Assembly (NCBI RefSeq): GCF_029892425.1
Contig: NZ_JARXWB010000019.1
Span: forward strand, 87,916 to 151,915
DNA: 64,000 bases
DNA from: Bradyrhizobium sp. BR13661
Lineage (GTDB): Bacteria; Pseudomonadota; Alphaproteobacteria; Rhizobiales; Xanthobacteraceae
Direction of reading: 5' to 3'
Within the stretch, counting starts at the first letter, position 1, and each line of letters begins with the position of its first letter. The notes beneath the pieces are model-generated. The model was not told where the DNA came from. It searched no databases and saw nothing but the letters and a program-made list of their open reading frames with translations. Below, piece after piece: positions 33,967 to 42,996 of the stretch. The position numbers were made by a program, and so were the translations under genes.

Positions 33967-35649
33967 TCAGTTGCGGCGCTGATACAGTTCGAACGTGCGA
34001 TCTCCCACCTTCAGGACGGATGCAAGGCTGAAGCGCTTGGCCACCACGTCGCCGAATGGAATGCCATCGCGGACCGTGCGGGCGAGCACATCGCCGTAAC
34101 TCGCGCGTCGCTCGACTAGCAGCGTGCCATAATCCCGGTCAAGCGCCCGTCGCATATTGTCCTCGTTCCAGAATCCCGATTCCCAGGTGATCGCGTCGAC
34201 ATTTGCGCGATCCTCGGGGGTCAATCCGGGCTTCGGTTCACGAAAATTGGTCGGAAGATAGAGCGACCGAGCCTCGATGACGCCGCCCGCCAGCCAGACC
34301 GCTTGCGCAGTCTCCACGCGGTCGCTCAGCACCAGCACGCGGCCTGTCCCGGACAGGTTGGGCCGCAATTGCGCCGCCAGCTCCATCGCCGCCGTTCGGA
34401 CCTTGTCGGTCTTGGGGCGCAACAAGGTCGGGAACGAGGGAGAGGCCTGCATCACCACGGCGATGACGCATAAGCAGATGAATGCCGCGGACATCGGGCT
34501 TGAACCACGCGTCAGCCGGGAAATCTCGCCGAGCACAGCAGCTACGCCAAGCGCCCCCACCGGCAGGAAGTAGTTCGTATAGGGAATGATGCAATCGAGG
34601 CAATAGGACAACGACAGCAGGTAATGCAACACGGCCGTAATCCAGAAATAGGCTAGGATCAGATCAATCGGCTTGACACGTCGCTCACCCGGTTCGCGCC
34701 AGGCGGAATAGATCCGCAGCGCGATCACGATGAGCGCAATCGCCGATACGGCAAAGTAGGGCCGAAAGAAATACTGATTAAAATAAATCGGGACCTCCCG
34801 AAGCGGCAGCACCGGATCAAGAGGAGAAACAGTCAGCGGCAGGATCCTGGAGATTGGCGCGACCGGCGCACCCAGCAACGTTGCAATCTGCGACAGCCCG
34901 GGCACGTCGAGAACGACGTCCAACAGGCCGTGCCCGAATATCCACATCGTCGCGAGCGAGGCGGCCAGAAACGTCAGGAAGGCAATCGCCAGGCATTCGA
35001 TCTTTCGCCTGGGTTCGATCAAAAGAGCCCAACCGGCCGGGATCATGGCGATCGGCAGCATGTCCGGCCGGGTAAACAGCAAAGCCCACAGGATGATCCC
35101 CGATGCACCCCAAGCAATCCGTCGCGCGCGCACGGCAAGCAGCACCAGTATGAGCGCCAGCGACAGGCAGCTGACCATGGCGTAGGGCGTCGCCGTGGCA
35201 AAATAGGTCAGTGTAACGGGATAGCCCACCACGAGAACCGCCGCTCCCACGCCTGCCAGGCGCGAATGGCCGATGCGTGCGCCGGTCAGATAAACCAGCA
35301 CCAGACATGTGATCGCGAAGAAGATCGCCAGCGCCCGGCCTGGAAGATAACCGATGCCGAACAGCCACTCCATCGCGCCGACGCTGTAGAATGGCAGCGG
35401 CATGTAGAAGGTCGGATCGATCGCTGAATAGGGCGGGACCTGGCCGGTCAGGTACCAGTATCCCTTCATCAGGTACTTGCCCTCGTCCATCCAGGTATCG
35501 AGCGTGAGCGCATTGAAGGCGAGTTGGCAGACGGCAAACAGCAGGCAAACGATCAAGATCGGCAAGGCGAAACGGTCGCCTGCCTTGCCGATGAGCCTTC
35601 CGGTCGAATCCGATGTTCGATCGGGCGCTTGTTGCAGGCGGGAGATCAT
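33967..35649 (-). CDS. GT-C glycosyltransferase, family 39 (ArnT/PMT-like)
   Basis: 560 residues from ATG 35649, 8 bases after the stop of the previous gene; a longer in-frame extension to 36039 lies inside that gene and is rejected. About ten membrane helices. After the first comes a periplasmic loop DTWMDEGKYLMKGYWYLTG with the acidic pair expected in GT39 enzymes, and YLPGRALAIFF follows. It would transfer a sugar from a polyprenyl-phosphate donor outside the membrane. Works naturally with the GT2 at 37900. Confidence 0.75.
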   Translation of the reverse strand: MISRLQQAPDRTSDSTGRLIGKAGDRFALPILIVCLLFAVCQLAFNALTLDTWMDEGKYLMKGYWYLTGQVPPYSAIDPTFYMPLPFYSVGAMEWLFGIGYLPGRALAIFFAITCLVLVYLTGARIGHSRLAGVGAAVLVVGYPVTLTYFATATPYAMVSCLSLALILVLLAVRARRIAWGASGIILWALLFTRPDMLPIAMIPAGWALLIEPRRKIECLAIAFLTFLAASLATMWIFGHGLLDVVLDVPGLSQIATLLGAPVAPISRILPLTVSPLDPVLPLREVPIYFNQYFFRPYFAVSAIALIVIALRIYSAWREPGERRVKPIDLILAYFWITAVLHYLLSLSYCLDCIIPYTNYFLPVGALGVAAVLGEISRLTRGSSPMSAAFICLCVIAVVMQASPSFPTLLRPKTDKVRTAAMELAAQLRPNLSGTGRVLVLSDRVETAQAVWLAGGVIEARSLYLPTNFREPKPGLTPEDRANVDAITWESGFWNEDNMRRALDRDYGTLLVERRASYGDVLARTVRDGIPFGDVVAKRFSLASVLKVGDRTFELYQRRN

Positions 35650-35657
35650 GTCGGATT

Positions 35658-36632
35658 CTATATTCCGTCTGCCGCGGATTGTCTCGGCGCCGCAACCCGA
35701 ATGCGCAAGCGATACCACTCCAATAAGGCTCCGACGATCGCCAGCATACCATTGACCGCGATCATGAGGGCCGAGATCGCCAGGGCATCGACCATTGAAG
35801 CGTTCTGAAGACGCAGGAGCGCCACCAGCGCGCCGCCCGACGCCAACTGACCGATCGTGACCGGAATGAATCCGGCAACGCTCGTCAGCCCTCCGATCCA
35901 GCACCAGTCGAAGAAATCGACACGAACCCCGACCCCGGCGGCCAAAACCATGAAAGTCAGAACATTCACGACGTGCACCAGCGCGCCAACCAGCACTCCG
36001 GCCAGGACGCGCCAGGGGTTGGCGGTCGCTATGTGCCATTGTTGGATCGCCGTCCGCAGTTCACGCGCGGCGATGGATGAATAGGCCGATGTCCTGCTCT
36101 CCACCCACGCCGCAAATCGCTCGGCACGGAGAAAAAATGCATCGTGGCGCAGCGCAATCAACACGGCGACCAACAACGTCAATCCAATCAGCGCGCCCTG
36201 CTGGAGCTGCAGCGGATACTGACTTGAGGATAACGCAAAGCCGATCACCGAGACCGACAACATTCCGATGAAAGAGGTTAGCCGATCGGTGATAACGGAA
36301 ACGGTCGCGCCGCCGACACTGCCGGATTGGCGGGAGATCAGATAGATCTTCGCGGCCTCTCCGCTGGCCTGGCCCAGAAAGAAGAAGCTGTAGAACTGGC
36401 CGATCAGCGCCGTTCTGAAAAGTTCTGCGACGTTGATCGTCGGGATAACGAAGCGCCATTTCGCGGCAGTAAGGCCGACGGCAAGCATGGACAGCGCGAA
36501 GGCTCCCACGATGACGCCGAAACTCGAGCGGAGAATGACGGCGTAAATTTCACGAATGCCGCTGAGCCAGACAACGACCCCTATGATGATCGGGACCGCC
36601 ATCAATTTCAGGAACAACAAGAGCCTTCGCAT
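35658..36632 (-). CDS. Lysylphosphatidylglycerol-synthase-TM / flippase-like membrane protein
   Basis: 324 residues from ATG 36632; the upstream extension to 36788 is charged and lacks membrane segments. About eight helices with GQFYSFFFLGQASGEAAKIYLI and VITDRLTSFIGMLSVSVIG, typical of the LPG synthase TM/UPF0104 family that accompanies glycosyltransferases. Possible lipid-linked sugar transport or helper role. Tightly spaced ahead of the GT39 gene. Confidence 0.75.
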   Translation of the reverse strand: MRRLLLFLKLMAVPIIIGVVVWLSGIREIYAVILRSSFGVIVGAFALSMLAVGLTAAKWRFVIPTINVAELFRTALIGQFYSFFFLGQASGEAAKIYLISRQSGSVGGATVSVITDRLTSFIGMLSVSVIGFALSSSQYPLQLQQGALIGLTLLVAVLIALRHDAFFLRAERFAAWVESRTSAYSSIAARELRTAIQQWHIATANPWRVLAGVLVGALVHVVNVLTFMVLAAGVGVRVDFFDWCWIGGLTSVAGFIPVTIGQLASGGALVALLRLQNASMVDALAISALMIAVNGMLAIVGALLEWYRLRIRVAAPRQSAADGI

Positions 36633-36801
36633 CAAATAATCCCGGTCTTCGAGATGGCTTTCCGCCGCGGCCCTCGTTCCTCCGTGGAAGATTTCATGGA
36701 ACAATAGCAGACCAAGTACCGGCTGTAACAACCGCTTTTCCCGAAGACGAGGTCCCTCCGGCCGCTCGGTCGAGGAGGGCCCCGACAAATCTCCGAAACG
36801 G

Positions 36802-37398
36802 TCACTGTTCGAGCCGCAACAGCGACATTCTTACGCGGCGCGAAACGAGGGCGATGATCGTTACGGTAAGCAGAACCGCCACTAGCGGAAACGCAAGCGG
36901 CATACCGGAGGATCTGTCGTGAAGCAGCGAAGCCCTACCGGTCGCGCCGAGAAATGAAAACAGGAATACTTGTGGCGCACTGAAGACGAAGGTCGCTATT
37001 GAATAGCTGACGATATCGATCTTTGTCAGCCCGAACAGGTAGTTTTGTAATGCGCTGGGAACTGGCGCTCCGAGGCGCGCCATAGCGATTATACGCCAGC
37101 CTTCGGCGTCTACGGCCTGCATAACTACCTTGAGCCTCGGCCTCGTTTCCAGCTTTCTGCGGAACCAGTTCGAAGCAATGTACCGCGACCAAGAGAATGC
37201 CAGGATGCCGCCGATCGTCCCGCTCAGCAGAATGATTGGCGCAGCCGCGACCCCGAACGTCACGCCGGCCGCAAGGATCAATACGGTGCGAGGAAAGACA
37301 ACGAAGGCGGTCAACAAGGAAAGCAGGCAAATTGCCGCCGCGGAAACCGGCGTCAAGCTTCCAAAATGCCGAAGCCAATCATTGAGCGCTTCCGTCAT
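36802..37398 (-). CDS. VTT/DedA-like membrane protein (TVP38/TMEM64 type)
   Basis: 198 residues from ATG 37398, with five to six helices. The family core is seen as FPRTVLILAAGVTFGVAAAPIILLSGTIGG... and ARLGAPVPSALQNYLFGLTKI, the re-entrant loop region of SNARE-associated/DedA proteins, some of which recycle undecaprenyl phosphate. That role would suit a polyprenyl-linked glycan locus. Same orientation as the two genes that follow it. Confidence 0.75.
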   Translation of the reverse strand: MTEALNDWLRHFGSLTPVSAAAICLLSLLTAFVVFPRTVLILAAGVTFGVAAAPIILLSGTIGGILAFSWSRYIASNWFRRKLETRPRLKVVMQAVDAEGWRIIAMARLGAPVPSALQNYLFGLTKIDIVSYSIATFVFSAPQVFLFSFLGATGRASLLHDRSSGMPLAFPLVAVLLTVTIIALVSRRVRMSLLRLEQ

Positions 37399-37899
37399 CG
37401 GTTAAATATCAGTCCAAATCCATGGTCGCCCACCGCGGGACACCGGAAACGTTGCAGCATCGGCTTATGTCAGCACTAACTGAGGCTCAATCTAAACCGA
37501 TCAAACGGCAAGTGTAACGATGCTAGTTTATCCCTGTAGCAAATCGAAATAGCCGTGGCTATAGGCGCTTTGGGGCGGAGGAAGAACGTCTCAACAGGGC
37601 AAAGTCGCCCGAGGCGCAGATCGACAAATTACAGAGTGATGCGTTCCGGCCACGGACGGCTGCATCGCTATCGATGCCCCGGCCCGGCACTTCCGTCTTT
37701 CGCCGGATTAGGCTAGCCAAGTCCCTTGGGGTATCTCCGCAAGGAGACTGGTATCGACAACCCGGGAGGCGCGAGCGGCCTTCCGTCGTCGCGATGCCTC
37801 GGCTTTCAGTTTTTTGCAGAATGCGATCATGGATCCGGTCAAGTATCCTGTTTTCGTCGAAGCAGATGCTTTTGATCTCGATTACTGTTCTGAGGGGCA
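37399..37899. other. About 500-base intergenic region, divergent promoters
   Basis: Separates a leftward VTT-type gene from a rightward GT2 gene. Short open frames exist, but none shows a recognisable motif or a convincing start site. It presumably contains two promoters; I could not identify repeats or insertion-sequence ends. Confidence 0.45.
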
Positions 37900-38937
37900 A
37901 TGATGACAAGCAGCGTTGATGGATCCGTTGAGCCGCGGCTGAGCATTGTTATCGCGGTCTTCAATGAGGAGAACAACCTCTCGGCCCTCGTTGACGAGAT
38001 CAACGCCGTCTGCGATGAGCGCGGCTGGGTGCGCGAGATCATCGTGGTGGACGACGGTTCGACCGACAACAGCGCGCGCGTCGCGGGTTCGATGGCGAAC
38101 GTCACGGTATTTCGCTTTCGACGCAATTTTGGACAGACCGCCGCGTTCGATGCGGGTTGCCACGCGGCCCAGTACGAATACGTCGTCACCATGGACGGCG
38201 ACGGGCAAAACGACCCCGCCGATATTCCCAATTTGATCGCGCATCTGGAGGCCAACAATCTGGATGTGGTCTCGGGCTGGCGAGTCCACCGGCAGGATAC
38301 GTTTGCCAAGCGGTTCGTCTCGCGCGGCGCCAACCTGCTGCGCAAGGTATTCCTCAACGACACCATCCACGACAGCGGCTGCTCGTTGAAGGTCTACCGG
38401 CGCGAGTGTTTCGACAACGTCCACCTGTACGGCGAAATGCACCGGTTCATCCCGGCGCTGCTCGAAATGCGGGGATTCTCTATCGGAGAACTCCCCGTCA
38501 ATCACCGGCCGCGGCGGAGCGGGGTTTCGAAATATAACGCGGCCCGGACCATCAAGGGCCTCGCCGATATCGTGCTGCTCTGGTTCTGGCGCAGCTATTC
38601 AGTCAGGCCGATCCATCTGCTCGGCGGCATCGGCGTCCTGTTCTTCCTCATCGCGGCGATTTTCGGCTGCCGCACGGTCTGGCTGTTCGCGACCGACAGG
38701 AAGTTGTCGAGCACGCTGGAGCCCCTGCTGACCGTCTTCAGCTTCATCGCGGGCCTGTTGTTCGTGTCGCTGGGAATCTTGACCGACATCCTGATCAAGA
38801 TCTACTATGCAATATCCGCCGAGCGCTATTATTCGGTTCGCGAGATCGTCAAGAACGGCGCGATTATGAAGGTGGCCGACTCCCCGAGCAGGCTAAGCGA
38901 AGCGCGTTCCGGACGCGCGTCAATCGACGCCTCATGA
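37900..38937 (+). CDS. GT2 polyprenyl-phosphate sugar transferase (DPM1/ArnC-like)
   Basis: 345 residues from ATG 37900 (GAGGGG 5 bases upstream). GT-A domain with VVDDGSTDNS (about residue 48), the metal site VTMDGDGQNDP (about residue 97) and GCSLKVYRRE. Two C-terminal helices (about 235-260 and 270-295) anchor it, as in ArnC and dolichol-phosphate mannosyltransferase-like bacterial proteins. It probably loads a sugar on undecaprenyl phosphate for the GT39 enzyme. The stop overlaps the next ATG. Confidence 0.8.
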   Translation: MMTSSVDGSVEPRLSIVIAVFNEENNLSALVDEINAVCDERGWVREIIVVDDGSTDNSARVAGSMANVTVFRFRRNFGQTAAFDAGCHAAQYEYVVTMDGDGQNDPADIPNLIAHLEANNLDVVSGWRVHRQDTFAKRFVSRGANLLRKVFLNDTIHDSGCSLKVYRRECFDNVHLYGEMHRFIPALLEMRGFSIGELPVNHRPRRSGVSKYNAARTIKGLADIVLLWFWRSYSVRPIHLLGGIGVLFFLIAAIFGCRTVWLFATDRKLSSTLEPLLTVFSFIAGLLFVSLGILTDILIKIYYAISAERYYSVREIVKNGAIMKVADSPSRLSEARSGRASIDAS

Positions 38938-40079
38938 TTGCAGCTAACGCGCAATCAATGACCCACGACATGTCGCCGGTATCCGCTCCGCTGAAACAGG
39001 TCGGCATCAGCGCATTTCCGTTGTCGATGGGACACGACACGGGGCGGGGCTTGGAACGGGTGATTGCCGAGTTGGTCACCGGCCTCGATGCCATCGGACA
39101 GCCCTATGTCTTCCACGATCGCGGCATGCTTCTCACTGAAGCCGCCGTGCTTCGGCAGGCGGCGAATTTCCTGTGGGATTTGCGCCGCGTCCGCCACGAC
39201 GTCTGGTTCAGCGTCTATCCGGTGTCGGCCATCTTTACGATCCTGGCGCGCAAGCGCCCCGTGGTAACCGGGGTCTACGATCTCATCCCCTTTCTGGCGC
39301 GCGGCTACGACAACTACCTGAAATATTCCATCAAGCGCCGCTGCATCGAATTCGCCTGCCGGCACAGCGATGGGCTGATCGTGCCGTTTCCATCGACGGC
39401 CGAACAGGTCGTCAACATGTTCGGGGTACGGCCGGATCGTATCGGTGTGATCCCGCTCGGCATCGACCACGACAAGTTCTGGTGTGACGCGGCGATCCCC
39501 AAGCGCAAATTCCGCATCGGGTTTTTGGGTGAAGCCAAGCGGGCGAAGGGGCTCGATACCGCGATCCTCGCCTTTGCCGAAGTTGCCAAGCAGAATCCCG
39601 AAGCGTTTCTGGCCATCGCAAGCGGCGGAAATGAACTGGAAGAGATGAAGGATCTGGCGCGCAAGAACATTCCGCCGGACAGGTACGAGTTTGTTGGCTT
39701 CGTGCCTGAAGAGAATATGAGGCAGTTCTATTCCGAGTTGGATCTGTTTTTGTTTCCGTCGCGATATGGCTTCGGCATGAGCCCGGCCGAGGCTATGGCC
39801 TGCGGAACACCTGCGATCACGGGGAGGACTCTTGATTCGACGGATTTCTTTACCCACGAACTTTCGCTGGTGAACCCGAACTCGCCCGCGGAACTAGCCG
39901 CGCGGATATCGCTGCTTCTGACCGACCGGCAGCGCCATGCCGAGTTGCGGGAATGGGCGTTAAAGCGGGTTCAGTCCCTTTCCTGGACACGCATGGCCGA
40001 GAAGTATGTGGAGTTCTGGAAGCAGGTAAGAGATCGCCACCAATCTGGTGATTGTATCATACTACCAGCCGCATGTTAG
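38934..40079 (+). CDS. Glycosyltransferase family 4
   Basis: 381 residues from ATG 38934, overlapping the previous stop. GT-B fold with DTGRGLERVIAELV near the N-terminus (Gly-rich loop), IGFLGEAKRAKGLDT at the start of the C-terminal domain and FPSRYGFGMSPAEAMACGTPAI with the donor-binding Glu residues at about 277-298. Cytoplasmic; probably adds a hexose to the lipid-linked repeat. Downstream is the decayed region 40.1-41.2 kb. Confidence 0.8.
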   Translation: MIAANAQSMTHDMSPVSAPLKQVGISAFPLSMGHDTGRGLERVIAELVTGLDAIGQPYVFHDRGMLLTEAAVLRQAANFLWDLRRVRHDVWFSVYPVSAIFTILARKRPVVTGVYDLIPFLARGYDNYLKYSIKRRCIEFACRHSDGLIVPFPSTAEQVVNMFGVRPDRIGVIPLGIDHDKFWCDAAIPKRKFRIGFLGEAKRAKGLDTAILAFAEVAKQNPEAFLAIASGGNELEEMKDLARKNIPPDRYEFVGFVPEENMRQFYSELDLFLFPSRYGFGMSPAEAMACGTPAITGRTLDSTDFFTHELSLVNPNSPAELAARISLLLTDRQRHAELREWALKRVQSLSWTRMAEKYVEFWKQVRDRHQSGDCIILPAAC

Positions 40080-40312
40080 CAACTGCCGAGCGGCATTTGC
40101 GACATGACTAACCCCTGGGTGAGGTCCTCCTGTTTAGACTTAAACCCAAACCTTCCCACAACTTCATTAACGGCATCGACTAGTTGCAGCGCAGTGCAGG
40201 AGAGCTTGTTTGAGCAAGCGCAGATATCTAACTAGATTGATTTTCCCGGTAGGCAGCCTGCTATATACGGCTCAGGATTAGAAGATTGGTCGTCAAGCCT
40301 TTGATCGGGTGT

Positions 40313-40486
40313 TTAGGTCCGCCGTTCGCACGCCTCTATGATGACAGAGAGTGTCGACCCCTTGTATCTGTCGCCGTCTAAGAAGGCGACATAATGCGAT
40401 TGCTGCTTTCCATAAGATGAAGCTCCCTCTCGGGTGCAGACAAAGGACGATCCGGGGCCGTGATCAGTCTTTGGCACAGAGGACAT
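40313..40486 (-). CDS. 57-residue reading frame, possibly the tail of a broken gene
   Basis: From ATG 40486 the minus strand reads SSVPKTDHGPGSSFVCTREG, then SHYVAFLDGDRYKGSTLSV and ends CERRT. Composition and evenness look like real coding sequence. The same frame continues upstream as YVFTGPLE and then meets TAA at 40511-40513, beyond which it is open again towards 40900. So this may be the 3' part of a gene broken by a stop, or an independent small gene (AGG 10 bases before ATG). No family recognised. Confidence 0.3.
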   Translation of the reverse strand: MSSVPKTDHGPGSSFVCTREGASSYGKQQSHYVAFLDGDRYKGSTLSVIIEACERRT

Positions 40487-40734
40487 TTCGAGCGGACCTG
40501 TAAAAACGTATTATTGGCTGCTCGCGTTACTCCTATCCGTAGTGCATTGTCCTTCAATGGATTTTCCTGAGGAGCCGCAGGCGGCGCAACTGATCTGTGC
40601 TAGCCGATCTGTTCGATCCCAGTAGCTTAAGCCGGATACGAGCGGATGGCCGAAGGACAGCTTCTCGTGTTTTGTCAGGTAAAGCGCCTGACGTAGCTTC
40701 TCATTGTAATTGGCGGCCCCAACCTGCGATCCCC

Positions 40735-40905
40735 CCAAAAACATCGTGGACGACCTCGCAGTAGCGCGCGAGAGCGGTTTGGTCGCCGTATTTTTTCGGC
40801 GGGGCTCGCGGCGCGGTGCCGTTCTGCTGCGTCTCGCCGCGATCCCGTGCTGCCCCGAGGATCGTCTCTGCGAGTTGGGCGGGGGGCCTCCGGAGGGACG
40901 CCCCA
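40735..40905 (-). pseudogene. C-terminal remnant of a GT4 glycosyltransferase
   Basis: The minus strand encodes AQLAETILGAARDRGETQQN followed by KKYGDQTALARYCEVVHDV. This lines up with the last ~50 residues of the GT4 at 41766 (AELARVIHEAAGDRQATKD; EKYREDTALARYRQAVNDV). Nothing of the N-terminal 350 residues is present. It is a decayed partial duplicate, separated from the intact copy by the third DNSDPNTNGR gene. The rest of 40080-41177 holds nothing else I recognise. Confidence 0.65.
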
Positions 40906-41177
40906 ACCAACAATGCGGGTGTTGTAATTCTATCGGCCGGTCCAGCTACACAAGTCATTCTCATAATTCGGCAGCGACGGGTAACGTCACCGGCTTGAGC
41001 TCAACCAATGGCGGTGCGATTCCGTTATTTAAGAATAATGCTGTTGCAGCTATAATCGAGGGACCGACGGAACTTCGCCGGGCGCTGTAACTCCTCAGTA
41101 GAACGCTCGTGCATGACCGACGCCTCGCAATGAGACGCGGCGCTGGCGGGACGCGAATTATGCCATGCAGCCGACGT

Positions 41178-41609
41178 TTACGGTGGGCGCCGGCGTTGGG
41201 CTTCGTAGGGGTCGCGGGCGCCTGGATCGGTGACCCGATAGACGCGCCCATTCGTGTTGGGGTCGGAGTTGTCGGACGCTGAGAATACCAGCGACGGCGG
41301 ACCCTCGCCTGCCTGAAGGAAAATATAGCGGCCGCCACCCATTGCAGCGACTTCGGCTCGCAAGGTGTGCGCTGGCCCGAGCGCCATACCTTTCTCGGTC
41401 AACGCTAGCGTCGCACGGCGCCGGTCGTTCGGGACGTCCCCTTTTGCTCCCGCAATCTTGTGGTGACTTATATGAGCGTTGAGGCCGATCTTGGTGAAGG
41501 GCCTGTGTAGCACGTCAGCATCAAGCGATGGGTTGTACGTTGCGTCAAGGTACCATGCGATTGGAAGGTACGCCGCGGTGGCTGCGATCGCCACGATGAT
41601 GGGTCTCAT
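41178..41609 (-). CDS. Membrane-anchored DNSDPNTNGR-motif protein, copy 3
   Basis: 143 residues from ATG 41609. N-terminal anchor (MRPIIVAIAATAAYLPIAWYL), then RRATLALTEKG, LGPAH, GGGRYIF and the C-terminal block SASDNSDPNTNGR with DPYEAQRR. More diverged than the two copies at 4701 and 7615 and without the 64-residue partner gene before it. It lies between an intact GT4 gene and that gene's decayed duplicate. Probably membrane-tethered in the periplasm; function unknown. Confidence 0.65.
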   Translation of the reverse strand: MRPIIVAIAATAAYLPIAWYLDATYNPSLDADVLHRPFTKIGLNAHISHHKIAGAKGDVPNDRRRATLALTEKGMALGPAHTLRAEVAAMGGGRYIFLQAGEGPPSLVFSASDNSDPNTNGRVYRVTDPGARDPYEAQRRRPP

Positions 41610-41765
41610 GCCGGTTGCGTCCCTGCAAAGACTGTCAAGTTGTGAAGAGTTATACTTTCTGGTCGTTGCTGTCCATTTTCTCTACGGGTCTGAAGCGTTC
41701 TCAGGCGAGCGGTTGATCTGATGCGACTTCCGAAGGCGCCATTTCGTTCGCAGGCCTGAGGTTGC

Positions 41766-42974
41766 TCAACGGCGCACGGCCTGGTCGACGTCGTTCACGG
41801 CCTGGCGATAGCGCGCAAGGGCGGTGTCTTCCCGATATTTCTCGGCGATGCCGGCCGCACGAACGCCCTTGTCCTTCGTGGCCTGACGATCGCCGGCGGC
41901 TTCGTGAATGACGCGCGCGAGCTCGGCTGGGGTTTCGGGAGGAACGACCCATCCGATTGCCGCTTCGCCTAGCACGAGCGCGCCTTCGGAATTTTCTTCC
42001 GAGGTGATCACAACCGGTCGCCCGATAGCCAGGATGTTGTACAGGCGGCTGGGGATTGAGACACCGGTGACGTGCCGGCGATAAGGAATAACCCAGAGAT
42101 CGGCCGCCGACAGAAATTCCACGAGTTCGTCTTCGGGAACAGGTTTCAGGACGGTGACATTCTCGAGACGATCCTTGGCGTAGAGGCGACTGAGTGTGGC
42201 CCAGCCCACGCCCCATCCGGACAGGATGAAATGAATGTCTTTCCGGTCTCGCAACAGGCGGGCTGCTTCGAACACCGTAACGGGATCGTGCGTGAAGCCG
42301 AGATTGCCGGACAGGCCGACGATGAACCTGGACGAATCCGGCGCACGGAATCGGCTCGCCGGATCGATCGTTCGATAGCCGACCGGGATCAGCGCCCAGT
42401 TCGGAATGTAGCGAAGCTGCTCTGCGTTGACACCGCGATATTTTTCGATCAGCGGCGGCACGTCGCGCCCGATCACGACGATCGCATCAAGGCGCCGGAA
42501 CAACAGCGTGTTGGCAAAGCGAATAAGGCGGACGGCGAGCGAGTTCGAGCGGACCATGCCGGCCGCCTCGAGCGCTTCCGGGTAGAGATCATATATCAAG
42601 AGCATGGTCTTTGCGCCGCGCAATCTTGCGGCGAGGAGCACAGTGTAGGGCAGAGTGAACGGCGTCGTGACGCAGAACACGATGTCGCCCGACCTTGCCC
42701 GCCGCAGGACCGAGACAAACATTTGGGCTGCAAGCAGACAGATCGCTGCTGCGCGCTGGACGATCGCCGACTTGCGGGGATTCCAGTTCTTGATTTCGAC
42801 GACCTCGGACTTGCCGGTTCGGCCGATCGTTCGCGAGCCTGGTGTCGCCGAGATCACAACGACCTGCCGATCCCTTGCGAGGCTCTCCGCGATCCTGCCG
42901 ACATAGACTGCCGTCGTGGTCGTGTCGGGCGGATAGAACTGGGCCGCGATGATCAGTTTTGCGGAAGTGGCCAT
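41766..42974 (-). CDS. Glycosyltransferase family 4 (WbuB/WcaI-like)
   Basis: 402 residues from ATG 42974. N-terminal AAQFYPPDTTTTAVYVGRIAESLA is characteristic of the WbuB/WcaI branch. In the C-terminal domain GLSGNLGFTHDP and PSRLYNILAIGRPVVITSE bind the nucleotide sugar. These enzymes often add fucosamine- or fucose-type sugars, which would agree with the fcl and gmd genes read in the same direction just before it (22 bases gap). Confidence 0.8.
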   Translation of the reverse strand: MATSAKLIIAAQFYPPDTTTTAVYVGRIAESLARDRQVVVISATPGSRTIGRTGKSEVVEIKNWNPRKSAIVQRAAAICLLAAQMFVSVLRRARSGDIVFCVTTPFTLPYTVLLAARLRGAKTMLLIYDLYPEALEAAGMVRSNSLAVRLIRFANTLLFRRLDAIVVIGRDVPPLIEKYRGVNAEQLRYIPNWALIPVGYRTIDPASRFRAPDSSRFIVGLSGNLGFTHDPVTVFEAARLLRDRKDIHFILSGWGVGWATLSRLYAKDRLENVTVLKPVPEDELVEFLSAADLWVIPYRRHVTGVSIPSRLYNILAIGRPVVITSEENSEGALVLGEAAIGWVVPPETPAELARVIHEAAGDRQATKDKGVRAAGIAEKYREDTALARYRQAVNDVDQAVRR

Positions 42975-42996
42975 ATGCAAAAATGATCCTCGACGG

